Below, one piece after another: positions 1 to 8,225 of a stretch of DNA of 64,000 nucleotides. A program made the position numbers and the translations under genes. How positions within the stretch are numbered: the stretch's first letter is position 1; each line of letters begins with the position of its first letter. The notes below the pieces were generated by a model. That model did not search any database. It saw only the letters and a program-made list of their open reading frames with translations, and was not told the origin of the DNA. The DNA comes from Herminiimonas sp. (lineage in GTDB: Bacteria > Pseudomonadota > Gammaproteobacteria > Burkholderiales > Burkholderiaceae_D). The stretch is taken from contig DAIDBD010000050.1 of assembly GCA_027310305.1 (NCBI GenBank), positions 57,528 through 121,527 on the forward strand, given 5' to 3'.

Positions 1-300
1 TTCCGCCATGTTTTGCGTTGCCTTCACCCAGTCCGGATTGCCGAAAACGACATCGCGCGCGCTAAAGTACGGCCACGGAATCCATCGATGCCAACCCGAC
101 TCTCCGGTATCGGGCCTGCGCCATTCGATCGCCAGATCGCCATTGATGGCGAACGGACGGCCGGCGGCTTCAGTCACTCGCGCATTGAGCCACGGCCTGG
201 TGCGGTTCCAGTCATATTCCACCAGAACGAAAACACATACGGCGAGCGCAGCGATCAGGCCGGACACGCTCCACATCACGATTTTCAAATAACGCCGCAT
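1..300 (-). CDS. AsmA family protein, N-terminal part (runs off the window)
   Basis: Reverse-strand reading frame of 100 codons, open from ATG at 300 to the window edge, so the C-terminal bulk is missing. It starts MRRYLKIVMW, has one hydrophobic segment at about residues 5-25 (inner-membrane anchor), and continues with RPWLNARVTEAAGRPFAING, which is the typical opening of AsmA-like proteins (N-terminal anchor, then a large periplasmic domain tied to outer-membrane lipid homeostasis). The family call rests on this opening only. It lies upstream of the DUF3096 peptide gene on the other side of 301-334 and both are read leftward. Confidence 0.72.
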   Translation of the reverse strand, partial: MRRYLKIVMWSVSGLIAALAVCVFVLVEYDWNRTRPWLNARVTEAAGRPFAINGDLAIEWRRPDTGESGWHRWIPWPYFSARDVVFGNPDWVKATQNMAE

Positions 301-334
301 ATTTTTCCCTGGCGCGCCGCAACCTGCTGCCGAT

Positions 335-487
335 TCATCGCAAAAAATTGCCGGTGCCGAAAAGGCCGATCAAGCCGATCACGATCAAGTAAATCGCGAC
401 AATGAAATTCAGCAGGCGCGGCATGACGAGAATCAGAATCCCGGCAATAAGGGAAACCAGCGGAGCAAGAGCCAGATTGATATTCAT
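335..487 (-). CDS. DUF3096 family small membrane protein (50 aa)
   Basis: A 50-residue peptide starting MNINLALAPLVSLIAGILIL and ending FGTGNFLR. It is almost wholly hydrophobic, with two predicted membrane segments (about residues 6-22 and 27-45) joined by MPRLLNF. Length and pattern match the DUF3096 family of tiny inner-membrane proteins of unknown function found in many Proteobacteria. The ATG at 487 is preceded by a purine-rich stretch (AAAGAAC) rather than a strong ribosome site. The gene is read in the same direction as the AsmA-like gene, 34 bases ahead of it. Function unknown. Confidence 0.8.
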   Translation of the reverse strand: MNINLALAPLVSLIAGILILVMPRLLNFIVAIYLIVIGLIGLFGTGNFLR

Positions 488-786
488 ATGGATGTTCTTT
501 CTTTTTCAAAAAGGTGTGCAAGTTACAACATTAAAAGCAGATTGCGGACGTTCAGCGCCGCATCCGCCTGAGGTTGACCGGCATGGGCCAATCAGTCGGG
601 CGAGCCTATATCAGATTGAAATTTCTCAATGTGCGCTGGCGTACAGAACGCGTCGGCAGAAACGCGGATAACGTAACCATGACGGATAGTCGCGCAAAGG
701 CGATTGTGCAAAACGTCAGCCAGCGTGCCGACAACAAGTCGGTCGGTTACATCGATGTTTTCAGATCAGATGAAGAGGGAAAGTAA
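488..786. other. intergenic region, no gene recognised
   Basis: About 300 bases between the leftward DUF3096 gene and the rightward DUF3494 lipoprotein gene, so it should hold both divergent promoters. A frame is open at 574-786 but its product resembles no family and lacks codon character. The only clear signal is the ribosome site GAGGGAAAG just before the ATG at 787. Confidence 0.5.
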
Positions 787-2367
787 ATGAACAAATTAGA
801 GAGATATTCCAGAGGCCTGACATGGTCCATGGCACTGTTGCTGAGCGTTTTGGCGACAGGATGCGGAGGAGGCGGAGGGCGAGATCCGATTCTCGGAACA
901 GGCGGTATTGCTTCACTCGTTCCCACGGTGACGCTTACCGTCCCTGCTGCCGGCGCTACCGGCGTTGCGATAAACACAACGATTACCGCTACGTTCAGCA
1001 AGGACATGGCTCCGGCAACGATCACCGCAGCCACCTTCACGCTGCAAGGGCCGGGCACAACTGCCGTTCCAGGCACCGTGACTTATGCTGCCGGCACGAA
1101 AACCGCAACCTTCACGCCGACAACGCCAACAGGTGTTCTGCTGGCCAATACTCTCTATACCGGCACGATCACCACCGGAGCCAGGGACTTGGCCGGCAAT
1201 GCGCTGGCAAGTAATTATGTGTGGACCTTCACGACGGCGGGAGACACTACTCCGCCCACGGTGATTCTGGTGAATCCAGGCGATCTTGCCACAGGCGTGT
1301 GTCTGCAAAAAGTTGTCAACGCAACCTTCAGCGAAGCGATGGACCCGGCAACGATCAATTCGTCCCCGGCCGGAACGCTGCTCACGTTCACGCTCAAGCA
1401 GACCATAGCCGGAACCAACGCGCCGGGCATCGTCGCCTATGCTGCTTCAACCAAGGTAGCAACCTTTACAGCAAGCAGCGATCTCCTTGCCAATACCAAC
1501 TATACCGCCACGATCACGACCGCAGCCAAGGATCTGGCAGGCAATGCGCTGGCCAGCAACAAGGTATGGACATTCACTACCGGTACGGCAGCGTGCGCAA
1601 CGCCTCCTCCATCGGCGATCAATATTGGAACGGCTTCGCAGTTCGGTAATCTGGGCGGCACCGCAGGAACCACCAATCAGGGAATACTTACCCAAGTCAA
1701 TGGCGGCGACCTCGGAAGCACTGCGACGACGACTTCAGCGGTGACCGGATTCCACGATACGGCAGGCGATATCTACACCGAAACCGGCTCAAACATGGGC
1801 GCAGTGAGCGGCAAGATCTACACCTGTACCGTTTCCACCACGGGTCCGACGTCGGCTGCTGTCAATCCAGCTTCGTGTACTACTGCGACTCAGGCCAGAA
1901 ACGACGCGCAAACGGCATATAACAACCTGGCTTTGGCATCAGCGGGCACAGAGATCGATCCAGGCGCCAATCTGGGCGGACTCACCCTCGCTCCCGGCGT
2001 GTATAAAACCGCAGGCGGTTCGATGCAGATAACAGGTTCGGATCTGACCCTTGATGCGCAGGGCGATGCGACTGCCGTCTGGATCTTCAAAACCGCAAGC
2101 ACGCTTGATGTAGGCGCTCCTGCAGCACCGCGTAACGTTATCCTGATCAACGGCGCGCTGGCCAAGAATGTTTTCTGGCAGGTCGGCACTTCCGCCACGA
2201 TCAACGCCGCAGGCGGCGGCACCATGGTCGGAACCATCATCGCTTCTTCGGCAGTCTCGTTCTCTACCGCCGGCAATGTTGCGATCGTGACGCTGAACGG
2301 CAGAGCGGTCGGCCTGAATGCGTCGGTGACGATGACGAACACCGTCATTAACGTTCCGGCCCCGTAA
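787..2367 (+). CDS. Lipoprotein with two Ig-like (Big_5/SbsA) repeats and a DUF3494 ice-binding-like domain
   Basis: 526 residues. A lipoprotein signal ends in LATG-C26 followed by a glycine run, so the protein should be lipid-anchored and exported. Residues about 46-155 and 157-265 are two homologous Ig-like repeats (each with the 'PADGATGV...FSEAMDPATI...DLAGNALA...WTFTT' pattern of Big_5/SbsA-like domains). Residues about 276-525 match DUF3494: INIGTASQFGNLGG, LTLAPGVYKT, AVWIFKTAS, NVFWQVGTSATI and a closing GRAVGLNASVTM. DUF3494 proteins are beta-solenoid ice-binding proteins, but many members have only been tested for adhesion or not at all. Start chosen at ATG 787 behind GAGGGAAAG. Ice binding is inferred, not shown. 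Confidence 0.85.
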   Translation: MNKLERYSRGLTWSMALLLSVLATGCGGGGGRDPILGTGGIASLVPTVTLTVPAAGATGVAINTTITATFSKDMAPATITAATFTLQGPGTTAVPGTVTYAAGTKTATFTPTTPTGVLLANTLYTGTITTGARDLAGNALASNYVWTFTTAGDTTPPTVILVNPGDLATGVCLQKVVNATFSEAMDPATINSSPAGTLLTFTLKQTIAGTNAPGIVAYAASTKVATFTASSDLLANTNYTATITTAAKDLAGNALASNKVWTFTTGTAACATPPPSAINIGTASQFGNLGGTAGTTNQGILTQVNGGDLGSTATTTSAVTGFHDTAGDIYTETGSNMGAVSGKIYTCTVSTTGPTSAAVNPASCTTATQARNDAQTAYNNLALASAGTEIDPGANLGGLTLAPGVYKTAGGSMQITGSDLTLDAQGDATAVWIFKTASTLDVGAPAAPRNVILINGALAKNVFWQVGTSATINAAGGGTMVGTIIASSAVSFSTAGNVAIVTLNGRAVGLNASVTMTNTVINVPAP

Positions 2368-2372
2368 CGCTT

Positions 2373-2423
2373 GCCGCCTGAAGGGCTGGTGGAGTCGCTT
2401 CTGCCGGCCCTTCATCAAGCGGC
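2373..2423 (+). terminator. imperfect hairpin after the DUF3494 gene
   Basis: Arms GCCGCCTGAAGGGC (2373-2386) and GCCCTTCATCAAGCGGC (2407-2423) pair except for a small bulge. There is only a short A/T run after it (TGAAAAATAT), so it may be a weak terminator or a processing hairpin between the DUF3494 gene and ompA. Confidence 0.45.
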
Positions 2424-2490
2424 TGAAAAATATCGCTCACGTTGCATCTGCAACAGGCACAAGAGTTTTTGAATCCTTCTGGAGAAGATC

Positions 2491-3615
2491 ATGAAATTAG
2501 CAAAAATATCAGGGACGCTGGGTCTGGCGGCACTCGCCGTCATCGCCAGCCCATTCGCAACGGCGGCCGATTCCGGCTGGTACGGCGGCGCCAACATCGG
2601 ACAGTCGCGGGCGAAAATCGATGACGCGAGAATCAACAGCGGCTTGCTGGCAAACGGTTTTGCCACGAGTTCGATCATCGACCGCGACAACAGTACCGGC
2701 GGGAAGATTTTCGGCGGCTATCAAGTGAACAGGAACTTCGCGCTTGAAGGCGGCTATTTCAATCTGGGGAAATTCGGTTATACGGCGAACACCGTGCCGG
2801 CGGGCACACTGAACGGCAATATCAGGCTGCAGGGTTTGAATCTCGATCTGGTCGGCATTTTGCCGATCACTGAAAAATTATCCGCATTCGGCCGCGCCGG
2901 CGTGATCTATGCGCAAGCCCGAGATTCGTTCACCGGAACCGGAGCGGTCAATGTGACCAATCCCAACCCGAGCAAAAACCAGGCGAACTACAAGCTGGGA
3001 CTGGGAATGCAATACGCGTTCACCGATACCCTCGCCATGCGCGCCGAAGTGGAACGCTACCGGATCAACGATGCCATCGGCAACAAGGGCGACGTCGATC
3101 TTTTCTCGGTCGGCCTGGTCTATTGGTTCGACGGAAAAACGCCGGCCCGGCAAGCACCGGCCCCCGAATATGTCGCCGCCGCTCCTGCACCGCAGCCGGC
3201 GGCCGTAACGCCGCCACCTCCGCCGCCCGCGCCGACGAAAGTGACCTTTTCCGCAGATTCCCTTTTCGATTTCGACCAAGCGACCATGAAGCCGGCCGGC
3301 AAACAGGCCATCGACAAGTTTTCTTCAGACCTGAAAGGTACCGACTTTGACGTCATTAATGTAACCGGACACACCGACCGTCTCGGCTCGCACGCCTACA
3401 ACATGAAGCTGTCGACGCGCCGCGCAGAAGCGGTCAAGTCGTACCTGGTGGAATCCGCAGGCATTCCGTCCGGCAAGATTGGTGCAAAAGGCGTCAACGG
3501 ATCGGAGCCAGTGACCAAGCCCGGCGAATGCAAAGGCAGCAAGCCGACCAAGAAACTGATCGCCTGCCTGCAGCCTGATCGTCGCGTGGAAGTTGAAGTT
3601 TCCGGCACGAAGTAA
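2491..3615 (+). CDS. ompA: OmpA family outer-membrane porin (8-strand barrel plus peptidoglycan-binding domain)
   Basis: 374 residues. Signal peptide to about A25 (PFATA/AD). Residues about 27-215 form an OmpA/Omp_b-brl type beta-barrel (WYGGANIGQS, GGYQVNRNFALEGGY, and a terminal strand DLFSVGLVYWF). A proline/alanine linker (about 218-245) leads to a C-terminal OmpA domain (about 250-370) with FDFDQATMKPAGKQAID and NVTGHTDRLGSHAYN, the region that contacts meso-diaminopimelate in peptidoglycan. It should sit in the outer membrane and tie it to the wall. The start at 2491 has a good ribosome site (GGAGAAGATC). It is the first and largest of three OmpA-domain proteins in this window. Confidence 0.92.
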   Translation: MKLAKISGTLGLAALAVIASPFATAADSGWYGGANIGQSRAKIDDARINSGLLANGFATSSIIDRDNSTGGKIFGGYQVNRNFALEGGYFNLGKFGYTANTVPAGTLNGNIRLQGLNLDLVGILPITEKLSAFGRAGVIYAQARDSFTGTGAVNVTNPNPSKNQANYKLGLGMQYAFTDTLAMRAEVERYRINDAIGNKGDVDLFSVGLVYWFDGKTPARQAPAPEYVAAAPAPQPAAVTPPPPPPAPTKVTFSADSLFDFDQATMKPAGKQAIDKFSSDLKGTDFDVINVTGHTDRLGSHAYNMKLSTRRAEAVKSYLVESAGIPSGKIGAKGVNGSEPVTKPGECKGSKPTKKLIACLQPDRRVEVEVSGTK

Positions 3616-3727
3616 TTCGGCTGCTTGAACCAGGGCCTTGCGCGCTGCAAGCTGTTTCCATTCGCAGCGCGCTGCAGGAATCTCCTGGTACGTTCTATCA
3701 GGCGCACAAACATCAAAAGGGAAAATC

Positions 3728-3874
3728 ATGCTCTATACCATCGCTGTCGTTTTACTCATCCTGTGGGTTCTTGGCCTCGTCACGTCCTACACCGTCGGCG
3801 GCTTCATCCACATTCTTCTGGTGATTGCCGTGGTCATGGTGCTGCTGCGCCTGATCAGCGGCCGCGGCGTCTAG
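3728..3874 (+). CDS. lmo0937-like (DUF5670) small membrane protein (48 aa)
   Basis: 48 residues beginning MLYTIAVVLLILWVLGLVTS and ending LLRLISGRGV, with two hydrophobic segments (about 2-18 and 23-42) around TVGGFIH. This is the standard size and pattern of the lmo0937/DUF5670 family: tiny membrane proteins of unknown role, often near stress genes. The frame is open further upstream, but the ATG at 3728 has AAAAGGGAAAATC directly before it and gives the normal family length. It lies between two ompA-type genes on the same strand. No further function can be given. Confidence 0.82.
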   Translation: MLYTIAVVLLILWVLGLVTSYTVGGFIHILLVIAVVMVLLRLISGRGV

Positions 3875-3956
3875 CCCGAATAATCAAGCACTTTCGCCGG
3901 CACATTGCGCCGGAAGCATCATGTACTTCAACAAGTACAGAACAAGGAAAAACATC

Positions 3957-4634
3957 ATGAACCAATCCAGCAACAAGCGCTTCAATAAATCATTCATCGG
4001 CGCAATCGCCCTTACCTTGAGCATCGCCGGCTGCGCCGACATGTCGCCTACCCAGCGCGGCACGGCGACTGGCGCCGGCATCGGCGCCGGTATTGGCGCC
4101 ATTCTTGGCGGCACAACCGGCGACGGCGGCGGCAAACGCGCTGCGGGAGGCGCAGTACTGGGCGGTGCAGCAGGTGCGCTGATCGGCAATATCTGGTCGA
4201 ACCGCATGGAAAATCAGAAGCGGGCAATGGAACAGGCAACTCAGGGCACCGGCGTTCAGGTCAGCCAGACCGCAGATAACCGCTTGAAGCTGGAAATCCC
4301 CAGCGACATTTCGTTCGATACGAACCGCTCCGATATCAAAGCGAATTTCCGTCCGATTCTGGATCGCTTCGCCGCCACGCTGATCGAGAATCCCGCTACC
4401 ACGGTGACCATCATCGGCCATACCGACAATACGGGCACCGATGCTGTCAACAACCCGTTGTCGGTCGAGCGCGCAATGCACACTCGCGATTACCTGAGTT
4501 CGCGCGGGGCGGGTTCCGGACGCTTCACGGTGTCAGGCCGCGGTGAGCGCGAGCCGATCGCTTCGAACGACAGCAACGCCGGACGCGCCCGCAATCGCCG
4601 CGTCGAAATTTACGTCGCCGAAGCGCAACGCTAG
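3957..4634 (+). CDS. OmpA family lipoprotein with glycine zipper
   Basis: 225 residues. Lipobox LSIAG-C26 after a basic N-terminus, so probably an outer-membrane lipoprotein. Residues about 33-75 are glycine-rich (GAGIGAGIGAILGG, then GAVLGGAAGALIG), a glycine-zipper hairpin. Residues about 105-223 are an OmpA domain with FDTNRSDIKANFRPILDRFA and IIGHTDNTGTDAVNN, ending in NRRVEIYV, the normal end of this fold. This architecture matches the YiaD/Pal-like family that binds peptidoglycan. Start at ATG 3957 follows AAGGAAAAACATC; an upstream ATG at 3921 would add a non-signal extension and is rejected. Confidence 0.9.
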   Translation: MNQSSNKRFNKSFIGAIALTLSIAGCADMSPTQRGTATGAGIGAGIGAILGGTTGDGGGKRAAGGAVLGGAAGALIGNIWSNRMENQKRAMEQATQGTGVQVSQTADNRLKLEIPSDISFDTNRSDIKANFRPILDRFAATLIENPATTVTIIGHTDNTGTDAVNNPLSVERAMHTRDYLSSRGAGSGRFTVSGRGEREPIASNDSNAGRARNRRVEIYVAEAQR

Positions 4635-5054
4635 GTTTGTTTGCACTGCGAATGAGCGCCGCTTGTTTGCAGTGCGTCAGGCACACCCTTCCCTTCTCAA
4701 TCATGGCTCTGACGCATCGACCGTTCCGGCATGTCACCTGTTTATAACTTCCTCCTGCTCTCTTCGTTTCCGCTCCTCCGCAACAAAAATTTTTCCAGGT
4801 AATCGCAGGGCTCGGCACCGGTTCCGACATTTTCCGTCTTTATGTACGGCAACGAACGGAACATCGGCATCGAAAGGCGGATAACTGTTCCATCGGCGAA
4901 AAGCCTCACTCCGGGTTTGACTTGAATCTTCGGAGCGGTGCCATCGTCGTCCAGCACGTTAATCGCGAATTTCCGATGCAAGGCATCTGGATTCGCACTT
5001 GCAAGGTATCGCCTCACATCGACATTTTGCGGGACCAGCCAAACAGGAAACCAA
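4635..5054. other. intergenic region, no gene recognised
   Basis: About 420 bases between the OmpA lipoprotein gene and the second DUF3494 gene, both rightward. GCACTGC (about 4645) and GCAGTGC (about 4670) could form a small hairpin after the first gene. The frame of the downstream gene stays open back to 4938 but the extra residues do not look like a signal peptide. Nothing else recognised. Confidence 0.4.
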
Positions 5055-5882
5055 ATGAAAAATTTCGAAAAATCGTCCAAGCCGTTGATGGGGTTGATGA
5101 CCTTGCTGCTGGCGGCTTCTGTCGCCGGATGCGGTGGCGGAAATAGCGGAACCGCCTCGACTTCAATTTCAGCGACCGTTACCGCGCCGGGCGCCGGCAC
5201 CGGTACGGGTGTTAGCGCAGGAATTACAGGCCATGGCCCGGCACCGGTCAACCTCGGAACGTCCGGCAATTTCGTGATTCTCGCCCAATCGGCAATTACC
5301 AATGTCCCGACTTCCGCTGTTACCGGAAATGTGGGCTTGAGCCCGGCAACCGGCGCCGGCATCGGGCTGACGTGCGCGCAAGTGACCGGGACGATATACA
5401 GCGTCGATGCTGCCGGCCCGCTGCCGTGCGCCGTGACGAACGCCACGCTTTTGACGACAGCCATCAACGACAAGGGGACCGCGTACACCGATGCCGCCGG
5501 ACGGGCGCCCGACTACATTGAACTGGGCGCCGGCAATATCGGCGGACTCAATCTCGGCCCTGCCACCTACAAATGGAGCACCCCGGTGGTCATACCGACC
5601 AGTGTCACGCTTACCGGCGGTTCGAACGATGTCTGGATTTTCCAGATAGCGCAAGGCCTCACCGTCAGTTCTGGCGTGCAGGTCATTCTGGCCGGTGGTG
5701 CACTGGCCCAGAACGTCTATTGGCAAACCTTCGCTGCAGCGGACATTGGAACGACGTCGAAATTCAATGGCGTAATCCTGTCGCAGACATCGATCGCGAT
5801 GAAGACCGGCGCATCGATCAACGGCCGATTGCTGGCAGGGACTGCGGTCTCGCTCGACCAGAATACGGTCACGCAACCTTGA
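5055..5882 (+). CDS. DUF3494 ice-binding-like lipoprotein (short form)
   Basis: 275 residues. The ATG at 5055 gives MKNFEKSSKPLMGLMTLLLA followed by a lipobox (SVAG-C) and a glycine/asparagine stretch. The rest is one DUF3494 domain: VNLGTSGNFVILAQSAITNV, GNVGLSPATGAGIG, LGAGNIGGLNLGPATYKW, NDVWIFQIAQGL, AQNVYWQTFAAADIG and GRLLAGTAVSLDQNTV. These are the conserved blocks of the family's beta-solenoid. Unlike the protein at 787 it has no Ig-like repeats. It probably is a surface or periplasmic lipoprotein; ice binding or adhesion is inferred from the family. Longer start at 4938 rejected because it would bury the signal peptide. Confidence 0.87.
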   Translation: MKNFEKSSKPLMGLMTLLLAASVAGCGGGNSGTASTSISATVTAPGAGTGTGVSAGITGHGPAPVNLGTSGNFVILAQSAITNVPTSAVTGNVGLSPATGAGIGLTCAQVTGTIYSVDAAGPLPCAVTNATLLTTAINDKGTAYTDAAGRAPDYIELGAGNIGGLNLGPATYKWSTPVVIPTSVTLTGGSNDVWIFQIAQGLTVSSGVQVILAGGALAQNVYWQTFAAADIGTTSKFNGVILSQTSIAMKTGASINGRLLAGTAVSLDQNTVTQP

Positions 5883-5906
5883 GAAAGAATGCAAGTAATA
5901 CGATTG

Positions 5907-5954
5907 CCGGCACCAGAAAGACATGAACAAATGTTTTTCTGGTGCCGGAGTTTT
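5907..5954 (+). terminator. Rho-independent terminator-like hairpin after the short DUF3494 gene
   Basis: Thirteen-base perfect arms, CCGGCACCAGAAA (5907-5919) and TTTCTGGTGCCGG (5936-5948), followed by AGTTTTCG. It lies 25 bases after the stop codon at 5882. Confidence 0.7.
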
Positions 5955-6064
5955 CGATTTTCCTGACGTGATGGCGGATACATTTCGTAACCAGCGTTAC
6001 CGTTTCTGTCTGGATATGAATCGAGGACTGTTGTTTAATAAATCAATAACCAAGGAGAACCAAG

Positions 6065-6382
6065 ATGAAAAAATATTTCATTGTTGCAGCAGGCTTGATC
6101 GCCGGCGCTACGCTAATGCTCGCTGCAGTTCCCGGCGTGGCGGCAAGCATTGATATCAACGTAGGCATTCCAGGCGTCTATGTGCAGCCTCAACCGGTCT
6201 ATGTGCAGCCGCGCCCTGTTTATATACAGCCGCAGTATGAACATGACTGGCGCGAACGTCAGGTGCGCGCGACCGAATGGCGCAATCATGGCCAACAAGT
6301 AAGCGCCGAAGCCCGTGAGCGCAATGACGATCGCAAGTACAAGCATGGAAAGCGTGGCGGCAAGGGCAAGCACGGCGACTAA
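6065..6382 (+). CDS. Small secreted basic protein with YVQP repeats
   Basis: 105 residues. Clear signal peptide (MKKYFIVAAGLIAGATLMLA, cleavage near VAA). The mature part opens with IDINVGIPGVYVQPQPVYVQ, a short tyrosine/valine/glutamine/proline repeat, and ends in a lysine/arginine/glycine tail (KHGKRGGKGKHGD). Proteins of this type are common in Burkholderiales and are annotated as hypothetical periplasmic or PXPV-repeat-like proteins; no function is known. The start has a near-perfect ribosome site (AAGGAGAACCAAG). The gene stands alone between two hairpins. Confidence 0.75.
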   Translation: MKKYFIVAAGLIAGATLMLAAVPGVAASIDINVGIPGVYVQPQPVYVQPRPVYIQPQYEHDWRERQVRATEWRNHGQQVSAEARERNDDRKYKHGKRGGKGKHGD

Positions 6383-6395
6383 ACGGCCGACTTGA

Positions 6396-6427
6396 TCGCT
6401 GGATCGCATTCACGGGCGATCCAGCGA
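6396..6427 (+). terminator. perfect 12-bp hairpin after the YVQP protein gene
   Basis: TCGCTGGATCGC (6396-6407) pairs exactly with GCGATCCAGCGA (6416-6427) around an 8-base loop, 14 bases after the stop at 6382. There is no T-run, so termination strength is uncertain. Confidence 0.5.
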
Positions 6428-6537
6428 ATGGCAACCGCGCAGATCTTTCATTGCACTCGTTCTTCAATCTGCAAACGTCTTCACGATGCAGAGTAATAAA
6501 AAGCAACCGTATTCAGTCAAACAATCAGGGGAATATC

Positions 6538-7614
6538 ATTAAAACCTATCAAAAATGCCTAATCGGAATTTTCGCATTGCTGCCGCTTCTTTCCATCGGA
6601 CTATTCACGAACGAAGCGAATGCGCAGCAGTACAACAACAATGCCGGCACGCCCAGAATCGATGGCTTCAATGTCGATGAAGTGCCTCGCCTGACTCCCG
6701 GCACGGAACTCAATTTCAGTATCTACGGCACACCCGGCGGAACGGCAACGCTGCGTATCGTAGGCGCACAGCGCAATCTGAACCTGTATGAAGCCAACAG
6801 CGGCCAGTATGAAGGCGCCTACACCATCAGCAACCGCGACAACATCACGGCAAAAAGTTCGGTCACCGCGAATCTGCGCGTCGGCAATCAGGTCGTCAGC
6901 ACGGTATTGAGCGAATCGCTGCAGGCAGGCGTTGGTTATCATTCGCCTGATCAGGCTAACGACGCATTTCCGAAAATTTCACGTTTTGAAGTCCGGCCAA
7001 GCGCTGAACTGAGCAGAGGCAATGACCTGGCATTCACGCTTTACGGCACGCCTGGCGGCAAGGCGGCAATTGCCATCGCCGGCGCGAAGGGGAAATTCTT
7101 TTTGCATGAAACGAAAGATGGCGAGTATTCGGGCATCTATACGATCAAGCCACGCGACCGGATCGCCCCAAACAGCACCGTCACTGCGAATCTGCGTGTA
7201 GGCGATCGCATTGTCACTACAACGCTGGACAAGACATTGCTGGCGGTTACCGTTCCGGCTCCCCGCATCGCGAAAATTTGTACCGCGTGCGGACTGGTGG
7301 AAGCCGTCAACACCGTTGAAATCAACGGTGACGGAAGCTATCTTGGCACCATCGGCGGCGGTGTGGTCGGCGGGCTGCTCGGCAATCAGGTCGGCAAAGG
7401 CAACGGCAAGACGGCGGCTACCATCGCCGGTGCGCTGGGCGGTATTCTTGCCGGCCGCGCCATTGAAAGTAACGTGAAGAAAACAGTGCGCTATGAAGTG
7501 CTGGTGCGGCTCCAGAACGGCGGCACGCAAACCGTTCCATTCGAGTCCGATCCAGGCTACCGGGTCGGCGATAAAGTCAGGATCGCCGACGGCGGCCTGG
7601 TGCGCGACTTGTAA
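6538..7614 (+). CDS. Glycine-zipper 2TM-domain protein with two tandem beta repeats; probable ATT start
   Basis: About 358 residues from 6538. Begins (I/M)IKTYQKCLIGIFALLPLL with a signal peptide ending NANA/QQ. Two related domains of about 100 residues follow (each with NFSIYGTPGG or AFTLYGTPGG, then G.Y.G.YTI..RD.I...S.VTANLRVG), then a Cys pair (ICTACG), a glycine-zipper segment (GTIGGGVVGGLLGNQVGKG) and a C-terminal VRLQNGGTQTVPFESDPGYR domain typical of 17 kDa-antigen-like outer-membrane proteins. No ATG or GTG exists near the signal peptide; AGGGGA at 6527-6532 is spaced perfectly for ATT at 6538. The nearest conventional start, TTG at 6451, adds 29 polar residues and has no ribosome site. 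Function unknown; envelope integrity inferred. Confidence 0.8.
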   Translation: MKTYQKCLIGIFALLPLLSIGLFTNEANAQQYNNNAGTPRIDGFNVDEVPRLTPGTELNFSIYGTPGGTATLRIVGAQRNLNLYEANSGQYEGAYTISNRDNITAKSSVTANLRVGNQVVSTVLSESLQAGVGYHSPDQANDAFPKISRFEVRPSAELSRGNDLAFTLYGTPGGKAAIAIAGAKGKFFLHETKDGEYSGIYTIKPRDRIAPNSTVTANLRVGDRIVTTTLDKTLLAVTVPAPRIAKICTACGLVEAVNTVEINGDGSYLGTIGGGVVGGLLGNQVGKGNGKTAATIAGALGGILAGRAIESNVKKTVRYEVLVRLQNGGTQTVPFESDPGYRVGDKVRIADGGLVRDL

Positions 7615-7636
7615 GGGTCTTCGATGATCTGATGTA

Positions 7637-7672
7637 AAAACGGCTTGCACTGAACAGCGCAAGCCGTTTTCG
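7637..7672. terminator. bidirectional terminator between convergent genes
   Basis: AAAACGGCTTGC (7637-7648) and GCAAGCCGTTTT (7659-7670) form a perfect 12-bp stem with A- and T-rich flanks. It sits between the rightward glycine-zipper gene and the leftward gene at 7723-7962 and can serve both. Confidence 0.8.
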
Positions 7673-7722
7673 ACAGCGCCGGCTGCACGAGAATGACGTG
7701 CATCGCGGCGTGCTTCTACTTT

Positions 7723-7962
7723 CTATTTTGCGGTAACGCCGCGCTTGTTGAATCCCGGCACCCATCTCATGAAACCGATCAGGCCGTTCAAACCGATCAG
7801 GCAGATGATTATGCCGCCGGCCAGCAGAAAAATCACGTCCTGATCCGGTGCTGCGTAGGTCGGAGAATTCGCGACGATACTCGTCGGATTCATCGCGCCC
7901 AGGCCGAAGCAGGTAACGAAAATTCCCCACATGATGATGCCGCCCCAGATAGATTTGTTCAT
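7723..7962 (-). CDS. Small inner-membrane protein, unknown family (79 aa)
   Basis: 79 residues from the ATG at 7962, which has AAGGAAATACC just upstream. MNKSIWGGIIMWGIFVTCFG is a first membrane segment; a second spans about residues 40-62 (VIFLLAGGIIICLIGLNGLI), and the tail is basic (RWVPGFNKRGVTAK). I do not recognise a named family. The frame is open upstream to 8076 but those residues are polar and unlikely. It belongs to the cluster of very small membrane proteins in this part of the window, whose shared role may be membrane stress, but that is inference. Confidence 0.7.
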   Translation of the reverse strand: MNKSIWGGIIMWGIFVTCFGLGAMNPTSIVANSPTYAAPDQDVIFLLAGGIIICLIGLNGLIGFMRWVPGFNKRGVTAK

Positions 7963-8225
7963 GGTATTTCCTTGGATATGAATGCCATACGCGCCCTTGC
8001 CCTCAGCGTGATGCAATTCTCGCCGGCTGGCCGCCTCTTTTCCGTACGCTGCCGCACAGTGCGGGAGTACATTCACCGGAAACGCCGGATGAAACGAACG
8101 GTTCGGGCCGGCGTTTTTCGGGCAGTCGGCGCACAGACCTTGCGGTCTTCCGTGATTATTCTGGTAGCACTTGGTCGGCGCACTTGGTTACGGACCGGCT
8201 TCTTACATAAATCCAGGAGTAATTC

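Noticed and set aside
574..786. 70-codon frame before the first DUF3494 gene
   Set aside because: Unlike any family and overlaps the probable promoter region; the ribosome site near its end serves the gene at 787.
4742..5488. 248-codon minus-strand frame over the second DUF3494 gene
   Set aside because: Antisense to a conserved domain; low-complexity Val/Ala/Pro composition is an artefact of the sense codons.
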